A DNA stretch of 64,000 nucleotides from Paenibacillus sp. (GCA_031180825.1 JAPSLM010000008.1:124001-188000), one strand, 5' to 3'. Shown: positions 51,644-60,927, counted from the first letter of the stretch. Numbers and translations: made by a program. The notes: generated by a model not told the origin, from the letters alone.

Positions 51644-52210
51644 CTATGATTTTAACACGTCGTGGTCAACATAACGTTCGCCGTTCAGCTCGCTGATCAA
51701 ATTGACCGCAACCTTGGCCCCGTCGCCCGCGGTAATGATCGTATGCACGCTCACGCCCGCAGCCGTCCCGGCCGCCCAAATGCCCGGCACGTTCGTTTTG
51801 CCTTCCGGGGTGGCGTCGACTACGGTTTTGATCCGCGGCTCGGTTCCCGGCTTCGTATTCACGCCGATCTGCTGCGCCAGCTCGGCGTTCAGCCCTGTGG
51901 CGAGCACCACATGCTTCGCTTGGTAGCTTCCGTTCTCCGTCTCCAAGCGGAAGCCTTCGCCTTCCTTCGCAACGGCGACGACTTTGCCCTGCACCAGCTC
52001 GGCTCCGAACTTGGCCGCCTGCTTCTTCCCGATCTCCACCAAGTCCGGCCCGGTAATCTCGGCCACGCCATAGTGGTTTTCGACCCAAGCGCGCTTCGTG
52101 ATGCTCTGGTCGCTGTCAATCACCAGCGTCTTCTTGCCCGCCTTCGCCGTGAAGAGGGCAGCGCTTGCTCCTGCAGGTCCTGCTCCGATAATCGCTACAG
52201 CGTAAGACAT
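51644..52210 (-). CDS. Half-size NAD(P)/FAD-dependent oxidoreductase (thioredoxin-reductase-like)
   Basis: A 188-residue flavoprotein. The FAD dinucleotide motif GAGPAGASAA lies at residues ~9-18, and the distal FAD motif GIWAAGTAAGVSVHTIITAGDGAKVA near 145-170. The NADPH domain and redox CxxC of thioredoxin reductase are missing, so the two halves of the FAD domain are joined directly. ATG 52210 follows AAGGATGA. It may act with a separate partner or as a flavin-binding protein; the role is unknown. Confidence 0.78.
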   Translation of the reverse strand: MSYAVAIIGAGPAGASAALFTAKAGKKTLVIDSDQSITKRAWVENHYGVAEITGPDLVEIGKKQAAKFGAELVQGKVVAVAKEGEGFRLETENGSYQAKHVVLATGLNAELAQQIGVNTKPGTEPRIKTVVDATPEGKTNVPGIWAAGTAAGVSVHTIITAGDGAKVAVNLISELNGERYVDHDVLKS

Positions 52211-52283
52211 CATTCATCCTTCCTTTCCAGAAAGTGAAAAGTCGAACGTGCGAATGGATACGGATTCGCCCCGATCCTTTCCA

Positions 52284-53750
52284 TTATCCCCCACCGGATT
52301 CAGGATTGTCAAATGCCGTACCGGAAGCTTCCGTGCCCTGAGCTTCGGCCTCTTCCAGCGGCAGCCGGACCGTGACCGTCGTCCCTTCCCCTTCTGCCGA
52401 ATCGAGCCGAATCGCGCCTTGGTGCAGGTCGACGATTTCCCGGCAAATGGCGAGCCCGATGCCGGTTCCCTCCGCTTTCGGGTCCGCCTGGTAAAACTTC
52501 GTCTGAACGTTTCCGATATGCTCGCGCGATATTCCGATGCCGTTATCCGAGATTCGCACGACGGCGTCCCGGTCTTCCCGCTCCAAAGAAATGGCAATGC
52601 GTCCGTCCGGTCCGGTAAATTTGATCGCGTTATCGATCAAATTGAGGTAAACCTGCTTCAGCCGATTCGCATCCCCGACGACAATCATAGGTTCGGAAGG
52701 TACGCTTAACCGGAGGTCGATCCGCTTTTGTTCCGCTTTGGAACGCATTTGCAGCACCGCCTCCCCCAGCAGCTCGTTCGTCGGCACCCGGGCGAGATCG
52801 AGCGTAATGCTTTTCTGATGCAGTCTGGAGAAGTCAAGCAGTTCCTCGACGAGGCCGATCAGACGGTCGGTTTCCTTGGCGATAATGCCGAGGCCGAGCC
52901 GCGTCTCTTCCTTGTCCTCCATACCGCCGGTCAAAATCGTTTCGCTCCACCCCTTAATGCTGCTCAGCGGCGTTCGGATCTCGTGAGAAATGGAAGAAAT
53001 AAAATCGTTCTTGAGCGCTTCGCTGCGCACGATCTCGCGGGCCATGTAATTCAGCGTCCCCGCCAGCTCGCCGATCTCGTTGTCGTACGTTTCGTTGACC
53101 CGCACATCGAACCGGCCTTTGGCCATCTCGGCGGATGCGGCCGTCATCCGCTTGATCGGCCGGACGATCGAATTGGCGAAGGGAAGGCTCACGAGCAGCA
53201 CCAGCAGCAGCACGACGGCTCCGACGCCGGCCGATACGGCGTAAATCGTCCGCAGCACCCGGTCTACCTCCGTCAAGGAAGTGACATAACGGATCACCGC
53301 CAGCGTCTGCCCTTCGTAGACGAGCGGGTTGGAGACGGCCATCACGCGCTCGGCGGTCCCCGCCTGATTCCCGGTCCATACCCCCGTCCGGCCCGCCCAA
53401 GCCTCCTTCACATCGCTTGTCCGAATGCGCTCCTGGACGGCAAAGCCGCTGGACGCCGCCAGCACCGTGCCGTTGCGGTCCACGATTTCCAGCTCCGCCG
53501 TTTCGTAAGCGAAATACTGCACCATCCGGTTCAAATGCTGGCTCAAATTATTGTAAAACAAGTCCCCGGCAAAATTGGCGTAGAAGTTCGCCGAGACGAC
53601 GGCATGATTCGTCAGCACATTGGCGATGCCGTTATAATAAAACTGGCGGACGGCAAAGAAGAAGACGCCTTCCATCAGGATGAGCGTCAGCAGAACGATC
53701 CCCAGAAAGCGCATGACAACCTGCCGTCTCAGACTTCGCCGCATCTTCAT
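52284..53750 (-). CDS. HAMP-domain sensor histidine kinase
   Basis: A 488-residue membrane kinase. A first helix (~14-33), an extracytoplasmic sensor loop (~34-170), a second helix (~175-197) and HAMP (~197-250) precede HisKA with the phospho-acceptor in SSISHEIRTPL, and an ATPase with NAIKFT, DNGIGIS and GTGIGLAIC. ATG 53750 overlaps the response-regulator stop (ATGA). Together with the upstream lipoprotein and regulator it forms a three-gene signalling operon. Confidence 0.92.
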   Translation of the reverse strand: MKMRRSLRRQVVMRFLGIVLLTLILMEGVFFFAVRQFYYNGIANVLTNHAVVSANFYANFAGDLFYNNLSQHLNRMVQYFAYETAELEIVDRNGTVLAASSGFAVQERIRTSDVKEAWAGRTGVWTGNQAGTAERVMAVSNPLVYEGQTLAVIRYVTSLTEVDRVLRTIYAVSAGVGAVVLLLVLLVSLPFANSIVRPIKRMTAASAEMAKGRFDVRVNETYDNEIGELAGTLNYMAREIVRSEALKNDFISSISHEIRTPLSSIKGWSETILTGGMEDKEETRLGLGIIAKETDRLIGLVEELLDFSRLHQKSITLDLARVPTNELLGEAVLQMRSKAEQKRIDLRLSVPSEPMIVVGDANRLKQVYLNLIDNAIKFTGPDGRIAISLEREDRDAVVRISDNGIGISREHIGNVQTKFYQADPKAEGTGIGLAICREIVDLHQGAIRLDSAEGEGTTVTVRLPLEEAEAQGTEASGTAFDNPESGGG

Positions 53751-54454
53751 GTCGAGGCTTCCCGCCCCTGCCAGCGGTAGCCGAAGCCCCATACCGTCTC
53801 GATAAATTTCGGAGCGGACGGGTCCTCCTCTACTTTTTGACGGAGCCTGCGGATATTGACGTCGACGATTTTCGGATCTCCGATGTATTGAACGCCCCAA
53901 ATCTCGTCAAGCAGATCGTTTCGGCTAACCGGGGAGCCTTCTTTTTCGATCAAGCGCTGAATCAATGCGAACTCGGTCGGAGTCAGATCGATCCGTTTCC
54001 CGTTTTTGCGGAGCTCGACTTTCTCCGGATGAATTTCGAACGGGCCGGAACGCAGCATGCCGCTGTCCTCGCCGCCGGCCGGCAGCCTGCGGACACGGCG
54101 CAGCAGCGATCCGATGCGCGCCATCAGCTCGCCCGGACTGAACGGCTTGCCGATATGGTCGTCCGCCCCGAGCGACAGCCCCATCACTTTGTCCTGCTCC
54201 TGCACCTTGGCGGTCAGGAAGATGATACCGATCCGCTCGTTAAACTCCCGCACCCGCCGGCACACCTCGAAGCCGTCGATCCCCGGCACCATGACGTCGA
54301 GCAGCGCAATATCGAAGCTGTCGTCCTGCTTCAGCAGCGCCAAGGCCTCGTCTCCGGTTACCGCCTCCGTGATCCCATACCCTTGCCGCTTCAGATTCAC
54401 AACGACAAAGCTGCGGATCGAATCCTCGTCTTCCAGAATAAGTATTTTACTCAT
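53747..54454 (-). CDS. OmpR/PhoB family response regulator
   Basis: A 235-residue regulator with receiver residues D10/D11 (LEDED), D53 (LLDVMVPG) and K near 102 (GKPFSPGEL), followed by a winged helix (LTPTEFALIQRLIE; VDVNIRRLRQKV). ATG 54454 follows GGGGAGG by eight bases and overlaps the lipoprotein gene end by eight bases. It is the partner of the downstream kinase. Confidence 0.93.
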   Translation of the reverse strand: MSKILILEDEDSIRSFVVVNLKRQGYGITEAVTGDEALALLKQDDSFDIALLDVMVPGIDGFEVCRRVREFNERIGIIFLTAKVQEQDKVMGLSLGADDHIGKPFSPGELMARIGSLLRRVRRLPAGGEDSGMLRSGPFEIHPEKVELRKNGKRIDLTPTEFALIQRLIEKEGSPVSRNDLLDEIWGVQYIGDPKIVDVNIRRLRQKVEEDPSAPKFIETVWGFGYRWQGREAST

Positions 54455-55715
54455 GCGTCTGGCCTCCCCCTTCGGCTCTCGCTTCCGATAGCAAGCGGAA
54501 AAAGCTTCGATAAGCCGCTCCGTTCGCATCGATGGCATACACTTGGTCCATCGTCCGGCTTAACACGGCCCACGACTCGGGCTCATCCGTCCATTCCGCC
54601 TGCGGAAATGCCCGGATCTCGGCCAGCAGCCCCCCGTCCCCCGGATTCACAAAACGGACGGAATTCTCCGATTTCTTCACCGTAAACCGGTCTTTCCATT
54701 CCGGCGGTATGTCGAAGGTGTACCCGTATTCGCCGTTGAAGTAACGCTCCAGCACCGTCGTAAGCCCCCGTCCGCCGTCCCATTTGGCAAAAGTCTCGAT
54801 CCAAGGGATGCTCGCCATCGCCTCGTTCTCGTAGCCCGGCGGCGCGTACATACCGGATATTTCGAGGATGCCGTCGCCGTCGGCGTCTTCGCTTTTGCCC
54901 GAGTACGCTTTATAGGTCGTTTGAGGAGGAAGCGCCCGCTTCAGCTTCCCTCCCTCGTACACCAGCAGCTCGGTATACGAGGAATGCGCGCCTACCGAAG
55001 CATCGAGCACGACGCCCCGCTTGTCCGCCGACACACGCCCTCCCAGCACGTTATAATAGTCGTTCACGGTCGAATCCAAGCGAACGTTCCCCAGCTTGCG
55101 AAGCTCGCCGTCATATTGGTAAAGGGCCGCTTTGGACGATATTCCCCTTTCGTGCTCGACGATTGTTATATCTTTTTTGCCGTCGCCGTTCAGATCGTCG
55201 ATGACATAGTCCGTATACGGCAGCTCCAGCTTTTTCACCATCCGCCCGGCCTCAACGGAATAGACCGCCAAGCCTTTGGCCGATTCCGCTCCCGTCGAAT
55301 AGCCCGCGATCACATCTTTTCGGCCCTGCCGCACCACATCATCGAACGTCAGCGAATCCAGCTCGAAGCCCGCGCCCTCGAACCGGTCAAGACGCTGCCA
55401 CGCTTCGTCCTTCATTTCCCATATTTCGCCATGCAGTTGTTCCTTGTCTTTGATCTTGTAAAAGAACACCGCTTCCTCGCTGCCGTCACCGTCCAAATCG
55501 ATCAGCGAGAACGCTCCCTTCTGCTCCGCCTTGCGAGGGCGGATCAACGCCGCGCCATCCGGCAGCGACCGTTCGATCGTCTGCTTGAGCGCCTCCTGCT
55601 CGGCCGGGAGCTTGGGCAGCCGCATGTATGCACCGGGCTGTCCCATGAAGCCGCAGCCCGTACAGCCTAAAACGAGCGCCAGCCAAGCTGCCGCCGCTTT
55701 TCTCGTCATTGTCAT
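54447..55715 (-). CDS. Lipoprotein with FG-GAP/VCBS-like calcium-binding repeats
   Basis: A 422-residue lipoprotein. A signal peptide ends in LVLGCTGC, with the lipidated Cys at 18 or 21. Several D-x-D-G-D loops (DLDGDGSEE, DLNGDGKKD, DADGDGILE) mark an integrin-like beta-propeller. It is first in the operon with the response regulator and kinase. An exported lipoprotein encoded with a two-component pair may feed signals to the kinase or be its target; this is inference. Confidence 0.83.
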   Translation of the reverse strand: MTMTRKAAAAWLALVLGCTGCGFMGQPGAYMRLPKLPAEQEALKQTIERSLPDGAALIRPRKAEQKGAFSLIDLDGDGSEEAVFFYKIKDKEQLHGEIWEMKDEAWQRLDRFEGAGFELDSLTFDDVVRQGRKDVIAGYSTGAESAKGLAVYSVEAGRMVKKLELPYTDYVIDDLNGDGKKDITIVEHERGISSKAALYQYDGELRKLGNVRLDSTVNDYYNVLGGRVSADKRGVVLDASVGAHSSYTELLVYEGGKLKRALPPQTTYKAYSGKSEDADGDGILEISGMYAPPGYENEAMASIPWIETFAKWDGGRGLTTVLERYFNGEYGYTFDIPPEWKDRFTVKKSENSVRFVNPGDGGLLAEIRAFPQAEWTDEPESWAVLSRTMDQVYAIDANGAAYRSFFRLLSEARAEGGGQTHE

Positions 55716-56002
55716 ATGTCACTCCCCAAGCGGTGGTCCGAACGTCCGGGTTTCGTTTTTTTCACATGATAGCCTTTCCTCCCAAGAAAATCAATCGTCG
55801 GAGCCGCAATGCGCGTAATCCGGCTTATTTTAGGGTAAAAAAGATCAGCTCCTTCCATTGTAACCGGTTGTCGAAGAAAGAAGGTAACAAAACGGTGACA
55901 AAAGAATTGGCGAATTTTTAATATTTTTGTAACCTTTTGCTCCATATTTTGCGTTAATATGGTAGACAGTGTTTTGAAAGAGCGTTGACAGGAGGTTGAA
56001 TG

Positions 56003-57127
56003 ATGGTTCCTTCCCGACAAAATATAACGATCAAACCCCGCAAAACCTTGCGGAATATTATTATAGGTCTTGCCCTGCTTGGTGCAGGCGCCGTCGCTTA
56101 CGCCGGATATTTGCTGCATCAAGCCGATAAGGCGCTGGAAAATATGTCGGTGGCCCCGCCGGTAAAGACGACCCCGCAAGGATTGAACAGCCTGGTTGCC
56201 CCAGCGGAGAACTTCAAGCCGATGACCTTTTTGCTGACCGGTATCGACAGCCGTCAAGGCAGCGGCGGCACGCTGAACACCGATGTGCTCATGCTCGTGT
56301 CGCTGAATCCGGAGACCCGCTCCGCCACAGTCGTTTCGATCCCCCGCGATCTGGAGATGAAGCCGCGGGAGTTCGGCCTTCCCAGCCAAAAAGCGAACTA
56401 CTATTACGCCCACTATTACATACAGGACAAGGACACCGCGATTCAGAAGACAAAAGAGCTGTACGGCAATATGTTTAACGTGCCGATCGATTATATGGCG
56501 GCGATCGATTTCGACGGCTTCCGCAACGTCGTCGACGAGCTCGGCGGCATCGAAATGTACGTCGATATGGATATGCGTTACGTCGATGAAGAAGACGGCA
56601 CGAATATCAATCTGAAAAAGGGGCTTCAGACGTTAAACGGCAAGCAGACGCTCGATTTCTTGCGCTACCGCAAATCCAACCGGGGCACAGAAGAATCCTC
56701 GGACCTCGCCCGGAACCAGCGCCAGCAGGATGTGCTTGACAAGCTGCTGCAAAAAATGACATCGTTGGGCGGAATCGCCCAATGGGGCGGATTGCTGAAA
56801 ATCGCCGGAGAAAGCGTAAAAACGGATATCCCGGCCGACGAGCTTCGCCGCTTTTTGCTCTCCTTCCAGAAGCTGAAGCCCGACCATATCGAGTTCATCC
56901 ATCTGGAGGGACGGTGGGACAGCCCTTATATCGTCGTCAAGGAAGACGAGCTTACCGCAGCGATCGCCGCATTGCGGACGCAGCGAGGCCTTCCGGCCGA
57001 AATCCCGGGCACTACCGTGACCGGTTCGACCTACAGCTTGTACAGCAAACGCTTCGGAATCGATCCGGCTCCCGTGAAGATCAAGGAAACTGGCACAACG
57101 ACCAAAAACAGCAGCAGGTCCCGCTAA
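56003..57127 (+). CDS. LCP (LytR-CpsA-Psr) family protein
   Basis: A 374-residue membrane-anchored ligase that attaches wall teichoic acids or capsule to peptidoglycan. One N-terminal helix (~14-34) precedes the LCP domain: LLTGIDSRQGSG, TDVLMLVSLNP, VSIPRDLEM, and the FLRYRK/DLARNQRQQ arginine cluster. ATG 56003 is seven bases after GGAGG; ATG 56000 is too close. Upstream 55716-56000 is AT-rich with no gene. Confidence 0.9.
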   Translation: MVPSRQNITIKPRKTLRNIIIGLALLGAGAVAYAGYLLHQADKALENMSVAPPVKTTPQGLNSLVAPAENFKPMTFLLTGIDSRQGSGGTLNTDVLMLVSLNPETRSATVVSIPRDLEMKPREFGLPSQKANYYYAHYYIQDKDTAIQKTKELYGNMFNVPIDYMAAIDFDGFRNVVDELGGIEMYVDMDMRYVDEEDGTNINLKKGLQTLNGKQTLDFLRYRKSNRGTEESSDLARNQRQQDVLDKLLQKMTSLGGIAQWGGLLKIAGESVKTDIPADELRRFLLSFQKLKPDHIEFIHLEGRWDSPYIVVKEDELTAAIAALRTQRGLPAEIPGTTVTGSTYSLYSKRFGIDPAPVKIKETGTTTKNSSRSR

Positions 57128-57155
57128 CCGCGGAGACTTGTTGCTCTTTTTTTTT
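57110..57155 (+). terminator. Terminator overlapping the LCP stop codon
   Basis: AGCAGCAGGTC (57110-57120, inside the last codons) pairs with GACTTGTTGCT (57135-57145), with G-U pairs, followed by nine T. Confidence 0.75.
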
Positions 57156-57209
57156 GAACCTTCATCTGTTTTCTATAGATTCGGCGCCGAAATTACAAAC
57201 ATATGTTCC

Positions 57210-57268
57210 AGTACTAGATGAATTTAGTACTTATCTCCTCCTCCCCCGTTCCCTTACAATTATTGTAA
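57210..57268. promoter_or_regulatory. Two palindromes upstream of the DUF2339-like gene
   Basis: AGTACTA (57210-57216) and TAGTACT (57225-57231) form a gapped dyad. TTACAATTATTGTAA at 57254-57268 is a perfect 15-base palindrome. Both lie 40-95 bases before ATG 57307, a likely operator region; the binding protein is unknown. Confidence 0.45.
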
Positions 57269-57306
57269 CTAAGTATGGAACACGATATCGGGGAGGAACG
57301 TCAGGC

Positions 57307-58707
57307 ATGAAGGAGCGGCTGCGCGCGGTGCCGTCATTTTGGCCCGGAGCCTTAGTGGTTCTGGGCGTTTTCTTATACGGGCTCTGCCTTACGCTAGGGA
57401 ATGGGCCCCCGTCGGGTGCAGGCATGCTCGCCACGGCGGCAGGGGCCGGCTGGATCGCTTTCAAATGGCGGTCAAGGCTTCTCATGAACGTATCGCTGTT
57501 CGGCGGCTGGCCGGCGCTCCTGATTTTAAGTCCGGGTCCGGAGGAAGGTTGGATGCTCTGGGCCGGTGTGTTTGCATTGAATGCCGTCTATTTTACTCTC
57601 AGCCTCCGGCTTGAATGGAACGAGCTAAAAGTGGCCGCGTTCGCAGGCACGTGGCTGTTGTATTTCGTATTTTACTTGAAGCTCCAGCCGGAAGCCGCCG
57701 AAGGTTGGAGTCTTGCGTATCGCTATGCGCTTCTGACTTATATGTTTTACATTGGCGCCTTGTCCGCCTCGCTATGGAAGAAGCGGGCCGACGACGGTAC
57801 CGATCTGGTTCTGGGTATCGCAAATGCCGCCGTGTTCGGCTTCTGGGCGTTCGTCCTGTGGGAGCGGGTCGTGCCGATCGCCTACCCGATGCTGTTCATG
57901 GGAATCTTGTACGTCTTGCAGGCCTGCCTGATCCGCCGCCAGCTGACTGAATTGTCTACGATCGTCCCGATGAAGCTGTTCGGCGGATGGATGCTCATCC
58001 TGCTCGCATCGCTCCACTTTCTTAAAGAACGGCCTTTAGAACCGGTCGCTCATGTATTTCTGTGGCTTTCCGCCGCCGTAGTTATTCTGAAGCTCGGCGC
58101 CGTCAAACGATGGGATACGCTCCGGGGAGCGGCGGCTGTCGTATGGCTGGGCGTCTTCGGCTACTGGCTGTCGGAGGCTTGGACTATGGGCGGTCCTGAC
58201 GCGTTCGGCCATCCTTCCCTGTTCGATATGCCGGCTTGGGCGCTTCTGGCCGCCGCAGGCTTTTATTTGTCGCGCAATGGCCGCTTCGAACGCTTGCGGG
58301 AAGACGACAACCGGATGCTGTCCCATGGCTTCGCCCTTCTCAGCCATCTGGCCGCCGGCGCAGGACTTGCCTGCGGAACGTACAGCTTCTTCGCCTATTA
58401 CGGGCTATCCTCCCGGCTTAATCTGCAGCTCACGCTGTCAGCCGTCTGGGGCTTGTACGCGCTTTTGCTGCTGCTGCGGGGACTTTACCGGAAGCGGAAG
58501 CTGCTTCGGGCCTTAGGCTCCTTGACGCTGATCTGTCTCGCCGTCAAGACGATCCTGTTCGATCTGTCGGGGAGCCCGGCGCTGGACAAGGCGATCGCGT
58601 TTTTCCTGTTCGGGCTGCTGTCTGCCGGCATTGCTTACATGACGAATCTGCGCACGGCCCGCAACAAACGGATCAAGCCCGAAAACGAGGCGGCTCCTCC
58701 TTCCTGA
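57307..58707 (+). CDS. DUF2339-like polytopic membrane protein
   Basis: A 466-residue protein with about 13-14 hydrophobic helices. Its end (RALGSLTLICLAVKTILFDLSGSPALDKAIAFFLFGLL split) matches the conserved C-terminal block of DUF2339 proteins, but it is about half the usual length and lacks their N-terminal coiled-coil. GGGGAGG precedes ATG 57307. Function unknown. Confidence 0.7.
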   Translation: MKERLRAVPSFWPGALVVLGVFLYGLCLTLGNGPPSGAGMLATAAGAGWIAFKWRSRLLMNVSLFGGWPALLILSPGPEEGWMLWAGVFALNAVYFTLSLRLEWNELKVAAFAGTWLLYFVFYLKLQPEAAEGWSLAYRYALLTYMFYIGALSASLWKKRADDGTDLVLGIANAAVFGFWAFVLWERVVPIAYPMLFMGILYVLQACLIRRQLTELSTIVPMKLFGGWMLILLASLHFLKERPLEPVAHVFLWLSAAVVILKLGAVKRWDTLRGAAAVVWLGVFGYWLSEAWTMGGPDAFGHPSLFDMPAWALLAAAGFYLSRNGRFERLREDDNRMLSHGFALLSHLAAGAGLACGTYSFFAYYGLSSRLNLQLTLSAVWGLYALLLLLRGLYRKRKLLRALGSLTLICLAVKTILFDLSGSPALDKAIAFFLFGLLSAGIAYMTNLRTARNKRIKPENEAAPPS

Positions 58708-58714
58708 CACGGCA

Positions 58715-58758
58715 AAAAACCATCTCTTGCGGTAAAACCGGCAGAAGAGATGGTTTTT
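58715..58758. terminator. Bidirectional terminator between the DUF2339-like and SufR-like genes
   Basis: AAAAACCATCTCTT (58715-58728) pairs with AAGAGATGGTTTTT (58745-58758), with further CGGT/ACCG pairs inside. Confidence 0.88.
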
Positions 58759-59397
58759 CTATTGATGTGGCCGAATGGCGTACGTACATTTGCCGCCGCC
58801 TTTGGCGAGGCACTCCGTCCGTTCCACCTCGGCTTCCGGGCCGAGCAAACGCTGAAACATCGCAAGCTCGCATTGGCAAGCGTGAGTATATTGATTGGCT
58901 ACCTGAGAGATCGGGCAATTGTACTCCTTCAGCAAATAACCGCCGCCCTCCGTCGGCTCCAATTCGACCATGTAGCCGTTCGCATTTTGAATCTCGGCCA
59001 GCTCTTGAACGCGTCCGGCGAACGGCTTGTCTTTCATGCGCTCCCCATAACGGCTGACCAGCCTCTCCTTGCGCCGCTCGAACAGCAGATTGACATTGCT
59101 TTCCCCCAACGAAGCCTCCAGCTCTTCCAGCAAATCCAAGGCAAGATGCTGATACTTCTTGGGAAATAAGTCGTCGGCGTTCGGTGTCAGCGAATACAGA
59201 TGCGAAGGCCGTCCCATCGCCTGCCGCACCAGCTTCGATTCGATCAAGTTATCCCGCTCCAGCGTATTGAGATGCCGCCGCACCGCCATTTCCGTGATGC
59301 CTAGCTGCTTCGACATATCCCCGACGCTGAGCGCCCCTTTGGTCTTGAGCATCGTGAGGATGACGCGCCGCGTCGATACGTCCGTTTCCTGGTTCAT
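58759..59397 (-). CDS. SufR/DeoR-like transcriptional regulator with C-terminal cysteines
   Basis: A 212-residue regulator. A winged helix (SVGDMSKQLGITEMAVRRHLNTLE) is followed by an effector domain whose end carries cysteines in NCPIS, HACQCELA, ECLAKG and KCTY, the arrangement of SufR-type Fe-S sensing repressors. In SufR three of the four cysteines bind a 4Fe-4S cluster. It is convergent with the DUF2339-like gene. No suf genes are nearby. Confidence 0.8.
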   Translation of the reverse strand: MNQETDVSTRRVILTMLKTKGALSVGDMSKQLGITEMAVRRHLNTLERDNLIESKLVRQAMGRPSHLYSLTPNADDLFPKKYQHLALDLLEELEASLGESNVNLLFERRKERLVSRYGERMKDKPFAGRVQELAEIQNANGYMVELEPTEGGGYLLKEYNCPISQVANQYTHACQCELAMFQRLLGPEAEVERTECLAKGGGKCTYAIRPHQ

Positions 59398-59670
59398 CCG
59401 GTTTCACCGTCCTTCTTGTATGCAGGCCGCCTCTTTCATTCTGGCGAAGCTATGCTGTACCGTATGAATAAAAATATTGTATACGAAATGGGACGATAAG
59501 TAAATTAATATACTACTATGTATGTAAAATACTAAACGAGGAAAAGGCTGGCGGAAGATCAAAACATAAAAAATCCGAGCCCCCTCCGCTATGCTGACAA
59601 TAGGTTGTCAGGGATAACCCGTTAAGCTGAAGCTGCATCATCTCCGAAATAAGGAAAGGAAGGTGCACGG

Positions 59671-60288
59671 ATGGACAAGCTCGATCTGGTCAGAACGTAC
59701 AGGACCTATTATAAGGCGGGAACGGAACCGGAGCTTGTAGGCTTCGGCGAAGCGCCGTACTTGACGATTGCCGGTCAAGGCGACCCGAACAGCGAACGGT
59801 TCGCCCGGGCTGCCGCGGCGCTGTACGCGACCGCTTACGGGGTCAAGGCGCACGGCAAAGCACAGGGGACCGATTTCGCGGTACCGAAGCTGGAAGGGCT
59901 GTGGTGGGTGGAATCCGACAGGCCCGCGCTGGAAGTCCCGCGGCACGAATGGCGCTGGAAGCTGCTGATCCGCATGCCCGGCTTCGTCAACGGAGCCATG
60001 GCAGCCGAAGCCAAGGAGCAGACCGCCTTGAAGAAAAAAGAACTTGCCGACATCGCTCGCGTGGCATTCGAGACGATGGCCGAAGGGCTGTGCGTGCAGA
60101 TGCTTCACATCGGCCCTTACGAGACCGAGCCGGAAACGGCGGAGCGCATGCACGCTTACATGGAAGCGCGCGGACTGGTTCAAAACGGGCTGCATCATGA
60201 AATTTATTTGACCGATCTCCGCAAAACCCCCGCTTCCGGCTGGAAAACGATTGTGCGCTTCCCGGTAGAGCAAAGGGACCTGTCCTGA
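59671..60288 (+). CDS. GyrI-like small-molecule-binding domain protein
   Basis: A 205-residue stand-alone GyrI-like (SOUL/BacSpo) protein. It has the two tandem SHS2 halves: an N-terminal PYLTIAGQGDPNSERF and EGLWWVESD strand-helix, and a C-terminal VQMLHIGPYETEPETAERM. Such proteins bind hydrophobic or cationic drugs or act as hydrolases. AAAGGAAGG precedes the ATG. No regulator domain is attached. Confidence 0.83.
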   Translation: MDKLDLVRTYRTYYKAGTEPELVGFGEAPYLTIAGQGDPNSERFARAAAALYATAYGVKAHGKAQGTDFAVPKLEGLWWVESDRPALEVPRHEWRWKLLIRMPGFVNGAMAAEAKEQTALKKKELADIARVAFETMAEGLCVQMLHIGPYETEPETAERMHAYMEARGLVQNGLHHEIYLTDLRKTPASGWKTIVRFPVEQRDLS

Positions 60289-60323
60289 TCCCCTGATCCG
60301 GACAAGTCCCCTTTTTGGGCAGG

Positions 60324-60791
60324 CTACAGCATTTCTTTGCGGATAAACGCCGGTACGGCTTCGGCAAAAGCGCTCAGCGCCCCGGGCAGCTTCGCGATCG
60401 TCGGATGCAGTCCGCTGCGCGGCAGCGTGTTATACTCCTGCGTCAGCGGACGGCGCAGCTTCACCAGCTCCGTCAGAACGAGCGCAACCTCGTTCCCGAA
60501 CACGCCTTCGCCGGCAAGAATCTCGACGATATCCTCATAGCTGCTGGCGTCCCGCATCATGAACGCGTCGATCAGCAAGCTGCCGACGTCGGTCACCGTC
60601 TCAATCGCCAGATGAAGCGTCCGCTCCTGTGCGAGATGCAGCAGCAACTCCGAATCCGCTTCCTTTGCGCCGCCTTCGGGGGCAGTCTTACCCCGGGTTT
60701 CCCAAGCGGACTCCAAAGCGGCGCAAGCTTGCAATAATTCCGGCACAAAGGCCAGCCGGGCATCAATTTGTTCCTGATTGACATAGTACAT
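60324..60791 (-). CDS. DUF86 (HepT-like, YutE) family protein
   Basis: A 155-residue helical protein of the HepT/YutE group. The RX4-6H-type RNase motif of HepT toxins is not evident; HLAIETVTDVGSLLIDAF and RNxxVHxY-like regions are partly degenerate (VKLRRPLTQEYNTL). No MntA antitoxin gene adjoins it, so it is probably the solitary YutE type. ATG 60791 follows GGAG by nine bases, six bases after the stop of a tiny membrane-protein gene. Confidence 0.75.
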   Translation of the reverse strand: MYYVNQEQIDARLAFVPELLQACAALESAWETRGKTAPEGGAKEADSELLLHLAQERTLHLAIETVTDVGSLLIDAFMMRDASSYEDIVEILAGEGVFGNEVALVLTELVKLRRPLTQEYNTLPRSGLHPTIAKLPGALSAFAEAVPAFIRKEML

Positions 60792-60796
60792 ATCGC

Positions 60797-60904
60797 TTAT
60801 CTCCGTTTCTTCTTTTTCCACTTGGACCACAGCGCGATGCCGGGGAAAAAGGCGATGAGCAGGACGATAAGCAAAACCGCCTGCATCAAGTATTCATAGC
60901 TCAT
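60797..60904 (-). CDS. Small single-helix membrane protein (35 residues)
   Basis: MSYEYLMQ is followed by a hydrophobic helix (AVLLIVLLIAFFPGIALW) and a KWKKKKRR tail. AAGGAG lies 11 bases before ATG 60904. It sits between thiD and the DUF86 gene with short gaps (about 20 and 5 bases), so it is likely part of their operon. No family recognised. Confidence 0.6.
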   Translation of the reverse strand: MSYEYLMQAVLLIVLLIAFFPGIALWSKWKKKKRR

Positions 60905-60927
60905 GATATCGGATGCTCCTTCGTCAG

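Noticed and set aside
52728-53780. 350-codon plus-strand frame opposite the histidine kinase
   Set aside because: Antisense to a complete HAMP-HisKA-ATPase kinase; no motif of its own.
60324-60791. HepT toxin of a type VII toxin-antitoxin pair
   Set aside because: No MntA-like antitoxin gene is adjacent and the RNase motif is not evident. The solitary YutE type fits better.
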